A stretch of DNA of 64,000 nucleotides. Origin: a virus. The notes beneath the pieces are model-generated. The model had not been told where the DNA came from and made no database searches. It saw only the letters and a list, made by a program, of their open reading frames with translations. Location of the stretch: IMG/VR virus record IMGVR_UViG_3300009433_002011, positions 35,389 through 99,388 of that record; one strand, given 5' to 3'. Made by a program: the position numbers and the translations under genes. Positions 8,173-15,355 of the stretch are shown here, piece by piece. Positions within the stretch are counted from its first letter, which is position 1. The number at the start of each line of letters is the position of its first letter.

Positions 8173-8825
8173 TGAAATATTTTATTTATATTAAAGAAAA
8201 CTCTCAAAGAGTCAAGTTTAAGAATTTTTTAAAAGTGCGTGGGCTACCTTTATGGAGAAATTTAATCAAAGAACTTGAAGGGCAAGACGTATACATTGAT
8301 ACAGACAGTGAAGACGTATATCACGAATGTCAAAAAATATCTCATGTAACATGCTACAAAAGATTAGAAGAGCATATCAAGCTAGAACAAGATCCTAAGT
8401 TTAAAGTCAGTCCAGCGCTTTTGATGATTGATAGATTTTTAGATATGTACGTTAAAGATGAACATGAGATAATTGTCACGCCCCACGTAACATCCCCCTT
8501 CATAACACTGCAAACAATACAAAGCGCATCAGAAAAGCTAAAAGAAGGATACGACTCTGTTCAAGCTTGTACGTCGCACAAAGAATTTGCATATTACAAA
8601 AATGAACCAATAAATTTTGATCCAAGCGTAGTTCAAAAAACTCAAGACTTGGAACCAGTAAAATTAGGAAACGGAGCATTTTTTATCTTTACCAAAAAAA
8701 CTTTTAAAGAAAATAATAATAGAACAGGCAAGAAGCCGTTTCTATATCCGATCTCTATGCCAGAAGCCATAGAAATTGACACGTATGAAGACTTAAAAAT
8801 AGCGAGGACTTGGAAAAATGATTGA
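8172..8825 (+). CDS. Acylneuraminate/KDO cytidylyltransferase-like protein
   Basis: A 217-residue CMP-sugar synthetase family protein. The nucleotide loop is a divergent form of the family P-A-R-x-x-S-K-R signature: YIKENSQRVKFKNF near the N-terminus. TPHVTSPFITLQTIQSA stands for the family's 'Q.TSPlrt..di..a', YDSVQACTSH for the substrate strand, and EIDTYEDLKIAR for the C-terminal 'iDt.eDl..ae'. These enzymes join CTP to a 2-keto-3-deoxy acid sugar (sialic, legionaminic or KDO type). No NeuB-type synthase is visible. The next two genes (DRE-TIM enzyme and SDR) are the likely partners. Loop changes mean activity needs testing. Confidence 0.8.
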   Translation: MKYFIYIKENSQRVKFKNFLKVRGLPLWRNLIKELEGQDVYIDTDSEDVYHECQKISHVTCYKRLEEHIKLEQDPKFKVSPALLMIDRFLDMYVKDEHEIIVTPHVTSPFITLQTIQSASEKLKEGYDSVQACTSHKEFAYYKNEPINFDPSVVQKTQDLEPVKLGNGAFFIFTKKTFKENNNRTGKKPFLYPISMPEAIEIDTYEDLKIARTWKND

Positions 8826-9759
8826 GATTATTGATGTAACACTAAGAGATGGTGGACACGCTGTAAACTTCGACTGGCCTATAGAGTTTGCTAGAGATTA
8901 TTATAAGACACTATCCAGTCTACATCAAGTGGGAACCCTAGAACTTGGCTACTGGGGGCAGACTTCTAAGACTGCAAACACTTTTTACAATCTTGACTAT
9001 GAAAAGGTTTGTGATGTAACAGAAGGGTCTGGACTAAATAACGTCTCTATCATGATTGACTACCATTATTGTAGTCACAACATGAGTGATTATCCAACGT
9101 GCAATCAATCAGAAATATCTATGATTAGAATGTGCGCGAGAAAAGAAGATATGAACGAAGCTATGCTGTTCGGTAAAGAGCTAAAGCAGTACACCGGACT
9201 TAATGTTAGTTTTAATATTTTTAATGCTTCAAATTATTCATTTATGGAACTTACAGACTTATCCACCAAGATAAAAGATTGGCCGTTTGATTATGTGTAT
9301 TTTGCAGACACTCATGGCGACTTAGACTTAACAAAAGACTTTTGGAAATTTCAACACTTCTTTGATGTGTGCCATGAACATGGAAAGAGAACAGGATTTC
9401 ATTTACATGATCACAGCGGCATGGCTATGGTTAACTATAGAGAAATATTAAAGAAACCAGTAGACAGCACCGACACGTCTATAAAAGGCATGGGAAAAGG
9501 CTCTGGTAATTTAAAGCTAGAATACGTTTTAGAAAAATCCCATGTTGCTGATTTAGCAAAATTAATATTAGAGTATAATGAACTACTGAGTATTCAGCCA
9601 ACTCCATACGAACTCATAACCTCTAAATATGCCCTGACTGACAACTATGCAAAAGAAGCATCAGAAAGATGTATGGATATTCATAAATTTGAATCTATAT
9701 GCAAGCTGATCAAAGGCGTAGACAAAGACTCATACTGCGAGGATGTGCTAAATGGCTAA
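8818..9759 (+). CDS. DRE-TIM metalloenzyme (HMGL-like aldolase/lyase)
   Basis: A 313-residue TIM-barrel enzyme of the HMG-CoA lyase/4-hydroxy-2-oxovalerate aldolase superfamily. The signature first strand is IIDVTLRDGGHAVNF (R10, D11). The metal-ligand strand is GFHLHDHSG (H195, H197), and the late loop is IKGMGKGSGN (about 222-231). The superfamily performs pyruvate- or acetyl-CoA-based aldol chemistry with a divalent metal. Next to a CMP-sugar synthetase, a pyruvate-type aldolase that makes a 2-keto-3-deoxy sugar acid is the attractive reading, but that is inference. It overlaps both neighbours by eight bases, so it is strongly coupled. Confidence 0.87.
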   Translation: MIEIIDVTLRDGGHAVNFDWPIEFARDYYKTLSSLHQVGTLELGYWGQTSKTANTFYNLDYEKVCDVTEGSGLNNVSIMIDYHYCSHNMSDYPTCNQSEISMIRMCARKEDMNEAMLFGKELKQYTGLNVSFNIFNASNYSFMELTDLSTKIKDWPFDYVYFADTHGDLDLTKDFWKFQHFFDVCHEHGKRTGFHLHDHSGMAMVNYREILKKPVDSTDTSIKGMGKGSGNLKLEYVLEKSHVADLAKLILEYNELLSIQPTPYELITSKYALTDNYAKEASERCMDIHKFESICKLIKGVDKDSYCEDVLNG

Positions 9760-10408
9760 AGTATTAATTACCGGAACCACTTCTGGTCTGGGCGAATCAC
9801 TGCTAAAAACATATAGCGAAGAAGGACATAGCGTTCAATCTATTGATCGAAAAGATTGCGATTTCAAAAAATTAGATCAAGTAGAACAGGCTATAGATCA
9901 ATACGCAAAAAGGGTTAGCTATGATTACGTGTTTTTAAATGCGGGAATACTAGGACAATTATTACCCGCTAGAAATACAAGTCTCTATGATTATCAAGAA
10001 GCTTTCAATATAAACGTGTGGTCTAATAAAATTATTATTGACAAACTGCTAAAAAACGATAGTGTTAAAAATGTAATATGCGTTTCTTCTGGCGCAGCAT
10101 CCAAGGGTTATTATGGATGGTCGATATACTGCGCCACAAAAGCAGCTATAAAACAATTAATGTCCTGCTACGCAATAGAAAATCCAGAAGTAAACTTTTT
10201 ATCACTAGCTCCGGGGTTGGTCAAGACAAAGATGCAAGACGAAATACACAGATACGATGAAAAAGATATACCCTCTGTGAAAAAATTTAAAGAAGCATAT
10301 GATACAATGCAAACGCCAGATGAGTGCGCAGAAAAAATATACAAACATTTAGATTCAATACTACAGCAAAAACAAGACTTTTTTGATTTGAGGAAATTAA
10401 ATGAATAA
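9752..10408 (+). CDS. Short-chain dehydrogenase/reductase
   Basis: A 218-residue classical SDR. It shows the cofactor loop ITGTTSGLGES (residues 6-16), the NAG motif in VFLNAGILG (about 60-68), the catalytic serine region VICVSSGAAS, and the active-site YCATK (Y126, K130). The C-terminal APGLVKTKM segment is the usual substrate/cofactor-side loop. It most likely reduces or oxidises a sugar intermediate for the CMP-sugar route beside it. The pathway place is inferred from coupling (eight-base overlap on both sides). Confidence 0.87.
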   Translation: MAKVLITGTTSGLGESLLKTYSEEGHSVQSIDRKDCDFKKLDQVEQAIDQYAKRVSYDYVFLNAGILGQLLPARNTSLYDYQEAFNINVWSNKIIIDKLLKNDSVKNVICVSSGAASKGYYGWSIYCATKAAIKQLMSCYAIENPEVNFLSLAPGLVKTKMQDEIHRYDEKDIPSVKKFKEAYDTMQTPDECAEKIYKHLDSILQQKQDFFDLRKLNE

Positions 10409-11219
10409 CTTAATTATAGAGTGCTTAAAAAATAAAAGCAATGTATCTTTTGGTAAATTGGGAGGAACTGAAACTTCTTACATTTACGACTTCCTTGTAA
10501 ACAATGGAAGGTGTACAAAAAACCCGTATGAACTTTTCTGGCAATCTGGTGTTCTGTGTCCCAATCCAGATTCGCTTGCAGAGTTTATTAAGGTGTACAT
10601 AGATGCTGCGCTGCACATGGATCATTTAATAAAATGGTTTCATCCACTAAGTGACGGAAAGCTTTTAGACGAGGTTTGCCTGCAACACTTAGGATATAAA
10701 AATGAACTTTTTGATGGACATCAAGAACTAGAGCCTTTTCTAAAAGGACCGGAGGGATGGCATTATCATCTAGGTGATACAAAACTCTTGTTTGTTTCTC
10801 CGTTTCCAGACACAGTTGATATACAAAAAGAAAAATATTCTGAAATATGGCAAGGCGCTCCAAAGCCAGAGGTGGTAGCGGTTAGATATCCGTTTGCAGA
10901 GTGCTATACTGGAGAAGAACCCAAGGTGGTATGGCAAGACAGATTAGCGCAAATGAAAGAAGAAATAGCAAACCAAGATTTTGATTTTGCTGCGCTCGGC
11001 TGTGGAGCTATGGGTATTCCTCTCTGCAAGTTTATACAAAATGAACTTGGAAAAGGTTGTATATACTTAGGTGGTGGAAATCAACTACTGTTTGGCATAA
11101 AAGGAAAAAGGTGGGAAGACAACGATTCTTTCAAAGAAATGCTGCAAAACCCAGCTTGGATTAGACCGCTACCAAACGAAACCCCAAAAGAACAAATAGA
11201 AGGTGGAGCATATTTTTAA
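10401..11219 (+). CDS. Putative GT-D-like glycosyltransferase
   Basis: A 272-residue protein. The N-terminal segment VSFGKLGGTETSYIYDFL and the later ALGCGAMGIPLCKFI plus IYLGGGNQLLFGIKGKRW recall the GT-D (DUF1792) group, where an early metal-binding acidic motif is followed by a glycine-rich 'lG.g.q..fG.kg.Rw' region. The acidic motif here is not a canonical DxE, so the assignment is tentative. It closes the first overlapping gene run: after it comes a 57-base gap with a promoter. No membrane segment. Confidence 0.75.
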   Translation: MNNLIIECLKNKSNVSFGKLGGTETSYIYDFLVNNGRCTKNPYELFWQSGVLCPNPDSLAEFIKVYIDAALHMDHLIKWFHPLSDGKLLDEVCLQHLGYKNELFDGHQELEPFLKGPEGWHYHLGDTKLLFVSPFPDTVDIQKEKYSEIWQGAPKPEVVAVRYPFAECYTGEEPKVVWQDRLAQMKEEIANQDFDFAALGCGAMGIPLCKFIQNELGKGCIYLGGGNQLLFGIKGKRWEDNDSFKEMLQNPAWIRPLPNETPKEQIEGGAYF

Positions 11220-11226
11220 AAATAAC

Positions 11227-11256
11227 TTGACGAAAGTGTATTTCCTAAACTATAAT
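11227..11256 (+). promoter_or_regulatory. Sigma-70-type promoter
   Basis: TTGACG at 11227-11232 and a perfect TATAAT at 11251-11256, 18 bases apart, sit in the only sizeable gap (57 bases) of the plus-strand half. AAGGAGGA at 11263-11270 then precedes ATG 11277. It would start transcription of the unit 11277-14517 with host RNA polymerase, giving an early or independently expressed unit. Confidence 0.8.
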
Positions 11257-11276
11257 AATAGTAAGGAGGACTATAT

Positions 11277-12209
11277 ATGAGAATACTACTAACTGGCGGA
11301 ACAGGGTTTCTTGGTAAGAACATTCAAGAAAACCTTGGTCAATTTATGAATCAAGACTACTCATTAAGCGTGATGGGTTCTAGTGTTTACGATCTCAGGT
11401 GTCAACACGCTTGTAGAAAAATGGTTCAATACCATAATCCAGATGTAATAGTACATGCGGCTGGGTCTGTGGGCGGAATCGGAGCAAATCAAGAAAACCC
11501 CGGTAAGTTTATGTACGAGAATCTTATCATGGGGGCAAATCTTGTAGAAAGAGCTAGAATTGAGAAGGTACAAAAGTTTGTTCTACTTGGAACTGTTTGT
11601 GCTTATCCTAAACACACGCCTGTACCTTTTGTAGAGGAACATCTGTGGGATGGCTATCCAGAGGAAACAAATGCGCCATACGGAATCGCAAAGAAGACGC
11701 TCATGCGGCTCTTACAGGCATACGGAGAGCAGTATGGTATGCGTGGCGCTAATTTGATTCCAGTCAATATGTACGGACCACACGATCACTTCAATCTAAC
11801 CAGTAGTCACGTTATTCCTGCTCTAATTCTTAAATTCTATAACGCTATGAAAGATGGCGGCAACGTAGAGCTTTGGGGAACAGGTAGCGCATCTAGAGAG
11901 TTCCTTTACGCAGCAGACTGCGTACAGGCAATTGCTAGAGCCATAGAAACAGAAGTTGACCTAGATCCCATAAACATCGGAACTGGTAAAGAGATTACGA
12001 TTAGAGATCTAGCAACTGAAATAGCAGAACAAATGGGCTATGAAGGTGAAATCAAATGGCAAGCAGATAAGCCAGACGGACAACCTAGACGCTGTTTAGA
12101 CACCAGCAAGGCGAAGGAACTGCTTGACTTTGAGGCTAAAACTAATTTACAGACAGGATTAAAAGAAACCATAAAGTGGTTTCTAAACGACAAAAAATTG
12201 GAGAAGTAA
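11277..12209 (+). CDS. fcl: GDP-L-fucose synthase-like epimerase/reductase
   Basis: A 310-residue extended SDR that matches GDP-fucose synthase (Fcl/WcaG). It has the NAD(P) loop LTGGTGFLGKNI (about 5-16), the family-specific VGGIGANQENPGKF (about 65-78), LLGTVCAYP with the active-site cysteine (about 103-111), APYGIAK (Y135, K139), and LIPVNMYGPHDHF. The usual catalytic serine (GSSCIYP in E. coli) is threonine here, which is conservative. The product would convert GDP-4-keto-6-deoxymannose to GDP-L-fucose. GDP-mannose dehydratase (Gmd) is not in the window and would have to be host or elsewhere. The first gene after the promoter, with a strong ribosome site. Confidence 0.9.
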   Translation: MRILLTGGTGFLGKNIQENLGQFMNQDYSLSVMGSSVYDLRCQHACRKMVQYHNPDVIVHAAGSVGGIGANQENPGKFMYENLIMGANLVERARIEKVQKFVLLGTVCAYPKHTPVPFVEEHLWDGYPEETNAPYGIAKKTLMRLLQAYGEQYGMRGANLIPVNMYGPHDHFNLTSSHVIPALILKFYNAMKDGGNVELWGTGSASREFLYAADCVQAIARAIETEVDLDPINIGTGKEITIRDLATEIAEQMGYEGEIKWQADKPDGQPRRCLDTSKAKELLDFEAKTNLQTGLKETIKWFLNDKKLEK

Positions 12210-12211
12210 TT

Positions 12212-12649
12212 ATGAACTTAGGGTTTTATGTAGACTCTCCGTCACAAAATGGCGCAGATCAAATATACAAAAGTATGAACAAATGGCTTGAAGAAGGACA
12301 AATAGATAACGGAAATTTGTTCTATAACGATATTGGATTTAATGAAACACAACCTAAATTTGGTGTGTTCAACTCTACTGACATTTGGCAGTTTACAGGT
12401 AATTTAATTATAACAAGTTACAATGCAGCATCCTCAATAGGAAATGTAATTAACAAATTTAAAGCAGCGTTTTTCTACACAAGTCAGCAGCAGAAAAATA
12501 TCATGCAAATTATACATATTTTCAATACATTACCATTTATCGTTTCTAACAAAGAAGATTACGAATATATAAAAAGAATAACCGGCAAAGAACCAACACT
12601 CATGGAGTCTATGAATCTAGATAAGATAAAGGAGGTTTTCAATGAATAA
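12212..12649 (+). CDS. Unknown 145-residue protein
   Basis: I chose ATG 12212 (starting MNLGFYVDSPSQN) over the upstream GTG 12176. GGAGAAG lies just before the ATG, and the upstream 12 codons would lie within the fcl gene. The protein has a pattern of strands (LIITSYNAASS, PFIVSNKEDYEYI) and ends with a charged helix, DKIKEVFNE. The layout FGVFNSTDIWQFTGNLI ... YIKRITGKEPTLMES hints at a small nucleotide-sugar or Rossmann-like fold, but no family is recognised. The stop overlaps the next gene by eight bases. Confidence 0.75.
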   Translation: MNLGFYVDSPSQNGADQIYKSMNKWLEEGQIDNGNLFYNDIGFNETQPKFGVFNSTDIWQFTGNLIITSYNAASSIGNVINKFKAAFFYTSQQQKNIMQIIHIFNTLPFIVSNKEDYEYIKRITGKEPTLMESMNLDKIKEVFNE

Positions 12650-13412
12650 TCTTGACAAACAAATCATAGAGATGTATAATGATCATAGTAAGAGTACTTA
12701 TGAGATCGCAAAGTCTTTAAACACATATCCAAATAAAATTAGAAGAACACTGATAAAGCATGGGTATACACTAAAGGATAAAAGCGAAGCGCAGAAAAAT
12801 GCCTTAAAGACGGGTAGATGCGCTCATCCTACTGCGGGCAAACAAAGAACGGAAAAAGAAAAGCTTAAAATTAGCGAAGGAATGGAAAACCACTGGGAAG
12901 GCATGAGCGACGAACAAAGAAAAGATCGCGTAGATCAAGCTAAAGAGCGATGGAAAAACATGGACGCAGCGCAAAAAGACAAAATGTGCAAACTAGCCAC
13001 AGACGCAATTAGAAAAGCCGGAAGAGAAGGGTCTAAGCTAGAAAAATTTGTTGCTGATAAGTTAAGCACAAATGGCTATACAATAGATTTTCACAATAAA
13101 AACTTAATTCCTAATGAAAAATTAGAAATAGATCTTTACATACCGTCTTTGAAGACTATAATAGAGATAGATGGCCCTTCACACTTTCTTCCAATCTGGG
13201 GAGAAGAGAAGCTACAGAAGCAAATAAAAGCAGATTTACAAAAAAGCGGTAGAATTTTAAGCAGGGGATTTGCTATAATAAGAGTAAAGGCAATCGCAAA
13301 CGCAAGTTTGAAAAAGAAGGAGAACCTAGTATCTAACATTGTAAAAACACTAAGTAGTATTGAAAAGAAGTTTCCACCAAAAACTAAAAGATTTATAGAG
13401 GTTGAATTATGA
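12642..13412 (+). CDS. Free-standing homing endonuclease, HTH + NUMOD3-like + DUF559/Vsr-like nuclease
   Basis: A 256-residue protein with three parts. Residues 1-45 form a helix-turn-helix (STYEIAKSLNTYPNKIRRTL). Residues about 60-110 hold NUMOD3-like repeats (GKQRTEKEKLKISEG and NHWEGMSDEQRKDR), a DNA-binding module typical of homing endonucleases. Residues about 135-225 carry a Vsr/DUF559-type PD-(D/E)XK core: LEIDLYIPSLKTIIEIDGPSHF, where the D-x(n)-E-x-D-G pattern replaces the usual ExK. AAGGAGG precedes the ATG. It probably spreads by cutting a related phage genome without the gene. Target site unknown. Confidence 0.82.
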   Translation: MNNLDKQIIEMYNDHSKSTYEIAKSLNTYPNKIRRTLIKHGYTLKDKSEAQKNALKTGRCAHPTAGKQRTEKEKLKISEGMENHWEGMSDEQRKDRVDQAKERWKNMDAAQKDKMCKLATDAIRKAGREGSKLEKFVADKLSTNGYTIDFHNKNLIPNEKLEIDLYIPSLKTIIEIDGPSHFLPIWGEEKLQKQIKADLQKSGRILSRGFAIIRVKAIANASLKKKENLVSNIVKTLSSIEKKFPPKTKRFIEVEL

Positions 13413-14185
13413 GTGATAATGGATATGTACAAAATGATTTGTTTGAAGACGTTGAGCTTGCTACTCCTTCTAACACTAACACTTCCGTTAAAGATGTGAT
13501 TGAGGGTGCGCCTTCACCAACAGATCCAGAGTGGAATGATTATGTGCTTGGGCATTTTGAAGATAATGAAATGTTTGAGAAGATGCCCCTGTGTAATGGG
13601 TTGAGAAGAGTTGCAGAATTGCTGATGGGCAGGATTGTATTTAGTGGTCCGATTCAAGTGTTTCCTCCTTCTGGTGGAAATGAGATTGGTAGGTCTACTG
13701 TTATCTGGAAAGTGGAGTTTGAAGATGGGTCTGCCTTCTGTGATGTTGCTGACTCTTGGGAAGGCAATACAGACGACACATTTTGCGTCTACAACACCGC
13801 CACGGCAGCAACGCGAGCGGAAGGTCGCGCACTCAGAAAAGCGCTTAGAATTCGTGTCGTAGCAGCAGAAGAGGTGACTAAAAAGAATACTGCGGAGATT
13901 GCTAAAAGTATTAGCAGAACTACTGGAGTACAAACTACACAAGGAGAATATCAATCCACAGGTAGAATGACAAACAATCAAGAAAATTTCGTAGATGGTA
14001 AATCTAAGCAGTTGGACATCAATCCAGCTAAATTATTTAAAGAAGTATTCAATCTCTCTGTGTCAAAGAAGATTGATAAAAAGCAAGCAAGTGATGCTAT
14101 TGAGAAACTCAATGAATATCAACAAAACAAAGGGTCAATCCCTAGTTCAATTACTGGTTATCAACAAGATTGGAGAAGCGCATGA
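13409..14185 (+). CDS. Recombination-type phage protein (possible ssDNA-annealing role)
   Basis: A 258-residue acidic-start protein. The central block SAFCDVADSWEGNT plus YNTATAATRAEGRALRKAL recalls the 'TrA.gRAlr.aL' core found in phage proteins linked with ssDNA annealing or recombination. A long basic and polar linker follows (about 150-200), then a C-terminal helical piece. I cannot name a family with certainty. It sits with a zinc-ribbon protein and a homing endonuclease, consistent with DNA metabolism. It overlaps both neighbours by four bases (ATGA). Confidence 0.8.
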   Translation: MSDNGYVQNDLFEDVELATPSNTNTSVKDVIEGAPSPTDPEWNDYVLGHFEDNEMFEKMPLCNGLRRVAELLMGRIVFSGPIQVFPPSGGNEIGRSTVIWKVEFEDGSAFCDVADSWEGNTDDTFCVYNTATAATRAEGRALRKALRIRVVAAEEVTKKNTAEIAKSISRTTGVQTTQGEYQSTGRMTNNQENFVDGKSKQLDINPAKLFKEVFNLSVSKKIDKKQASDAIEKLNEYQQNKGSIPSSITGYQQDWRSA

Positions 14186-14517
14186 AGGTAGTATATCAAA
14201 CAAGAAATGGTCGTCTTAACGTAGAGCTTACTGGAGATGACCAAAAGTCAATCTTTGCAGAAATCGCAAAGTTTCAGGAAGTTTTTGAGGAAACCGTTTG
14301 CGGCAAATGTGGAAGTGATAATGTTAAGTTTGTGGTGAGAACCGTAGACGAAAACGAATATTACGAACTTAGATGCGCAGACTGTGGCGCTCGTCTAGCA
14401 TTTGGCGTAAACAAGAAGGGTGGAACCCTGTTTCCTAAGCGTAAAGACGGAGATGGAAACTGGCTTCCCGACAAAGGTTGGGTCAAGTGGAATGCCAAGA
14501 CAGGCCAGAATGAATAA
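14182..14517 (+). CDS. Small zinc-ribbon protein
   Basis: A 111-residue protein. The start is ATG 14182 (overlapping the upstream TGA), preferred over an in-frame TTG at 14170 because GGAGAAG lies directly upstream. Two CxxC pairs, VCGKCGSDN and LRCADCGARL, spaced about 25 residues apart form a zinc ribbon, followed by a conserved-looking tail FPKRKDGDGNWLPDKGWVKW. Such proteins often accompany ssDNA-binding or recombination proteins of phages, and the neighbour fits that. No enzyme motif. Confidence 0.85.
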   Translation: MKVVYQTRNGRLNVELTGDDQKSIFAEIAKFQEVFEETVCGKCGSDNVKFVVRTVDENEYYELRCADCGARLAFGVNKKGGTLFPKRKDGDGNWLPDKGWVKWNAKTGQNE

Positions 14518-14546
14518 AAAAGGCCAGTAGCACACCACTACTGACC
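14516..14546 (-). terminator. Rho-independent terminator for the minus-strand late operon
   Basis: Read on the minus strand: a nine-pair stem (14538-14546 with 14522-14530), loop of about seven, then a U run from 14521 to 14516. One pair is a G-U wobble in the minus-strand RNA. In the plus strand the same position is a C-A mismatch, so the hairpin is best in the minus direction. It lies just past the stop of the last minus-strand gene. Confidence 0.8.
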
Positions 14547-14553
14547 TAGTTAG

Positions 14554-14581
14554 AGAGTCGTCGAAAGGCGGCTCTTTTTTT
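14554..14581 (+). terminator. Rho-independent terminator for the plus-strand unit
   Basis: AGAGTCGTC (14554-14562), a GAAA tetraloop and GGCGGCTCT (14567-14575), then a T run to 14581. Two pairs are U-G wobbles in the plus-strand RNA and become A-C mismatches on the minus strand. The hairpin therefore suits plus-strand transcripts from the gene ending at 14517. Confidence 0.82.
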
Positions 14582-15299
14582 ATAGATATTCCAGAGTAAA
14601 GTACAATCCGTATTGCGTTTTACTTCCAATGCTATCAGGAGAAGCGCTTAGAGCCAGATACCAATCATGACGTTCTGCTTCATGTGCAGCGCCTTCTTTA
14701 GTTATGTAGTTTGCTTGACCGTCAGTGCTTGATGCCAATGCGTCCCCAGCATTTGTGTTTAGACCGCTTACACCCGGAGAAGACGTAAAGTCCATATCCA
14801 CCATGTTATCTTCTGGATCAAACTCAAGCCAATCGTGAGTTGATCTACCTCTGTGAGACAAAGCGTTAGTTGTGTTGGCTACACCATTGGGGTGACGAAG
14901 TTCGTAAACTTTTGTAGTAACACCGCTAGCTTGATTATCTATATCGTTTCTATCAAAAATACGCAATTTGCAGTTTTGTACTCTAACTGCTTCGTCGTGA
15001 GTGAATCTGACATTTAACGGAGCGTAGTAATTAGGCATAGACTCATTATCAATCTCGCCGCCATCATTATGAGAAACACCACTTACCGACAGGTATTTCG
15101 TATTGCTAACCTTAACACCGGACGCAGTTCCATTGGAATTGCTTACAAATGTAGATTCTTGAAATTGTCCGACCGGAACAGATAGGCCGAAACTCCTCCC
15201 AAAAAAGCCAAGGCCAGAGCCTGCTGTATGGTTAATTAAAGTTGCGTCCGTACTAACTGACGCAGTATTTATATTAGCATGAAACGTTATAGCTGCCAT
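14580..15299 (-). CDS. Virion-type structural protein, last gene of late run
   Basis: A 239-residue protein rich in Gly, Ser, Thr and Asn with many short strands (MAAITFHANINTASV, GLGFFGRSFGLSVPVG, TKYLSVSGVSHNDGG, KTQYGLYFTLEYL). Composition fits a beta-rich tail or capsid decoration protein. There is no enzyme motif. It is preceded by its own promoter-leader block (15300-15343) nearly identical to the one before the tail-tube gene, which implies high expression. Function beyond virion-associated is not readable. Confidence 0.85.
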   Translation of the reverse strand: MAAITFHANINTASVSTDATLINHTAGSGLGFFGRSFGLSVPVGQFQESTFVSNSNGTASGVKVSNTKYLSVSGVSHNDGGEIDNESMPNYYAPLNVRFTHDEAVRVQNCKLRIFDRNDIDNQASGVTTKVYELRHPNGVANTTNALSHRGRSTHDWLEFDPEDNMVDMDFTSSPGVSGLNTNAGDALASSTDGQANYITKEGAAHEAERHDWYLALSASPDSIGSKTQYGLYFTLEYL

Positions 15300-15343
15300 T
15301 ATTTAATCTCCTGTAAAGAAAATATTCTGTTATATTATACACG
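15300..15343 (-). promoter_or_regulatory. Late promoter and 5' leader of the last gene
   Basis: Minus strand: CTTTTTCGTGTATAATA with the -10-like TATAAT at 15339-15334, then a short AT-rich leader containing AGAATATTTTCT, a near-palindrome, and AGGAGA before ATG 15299. The same order and almost the same bases occur at 53513-53559. No good -35 is visible, so either a phage-modified polymerase or a divergent promoter is likely. Confidence 0.65.
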
Positions 15344-15355
15344 AAAAAGTTTATT

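Noticed and set aside
12176-12211. GTG start for the 157-codon version of the unknown gene
   Set aside because: It would begin inside fcl without a ribosome site; ATG 12212 has one.
13514-13981. A 155-codon minus-strand frame opposite the recombination-type gene
   Set aside because: Cys/Ser/Phe-rich shadow of a coupled plus-strand gene; no promoter or ribosome site.
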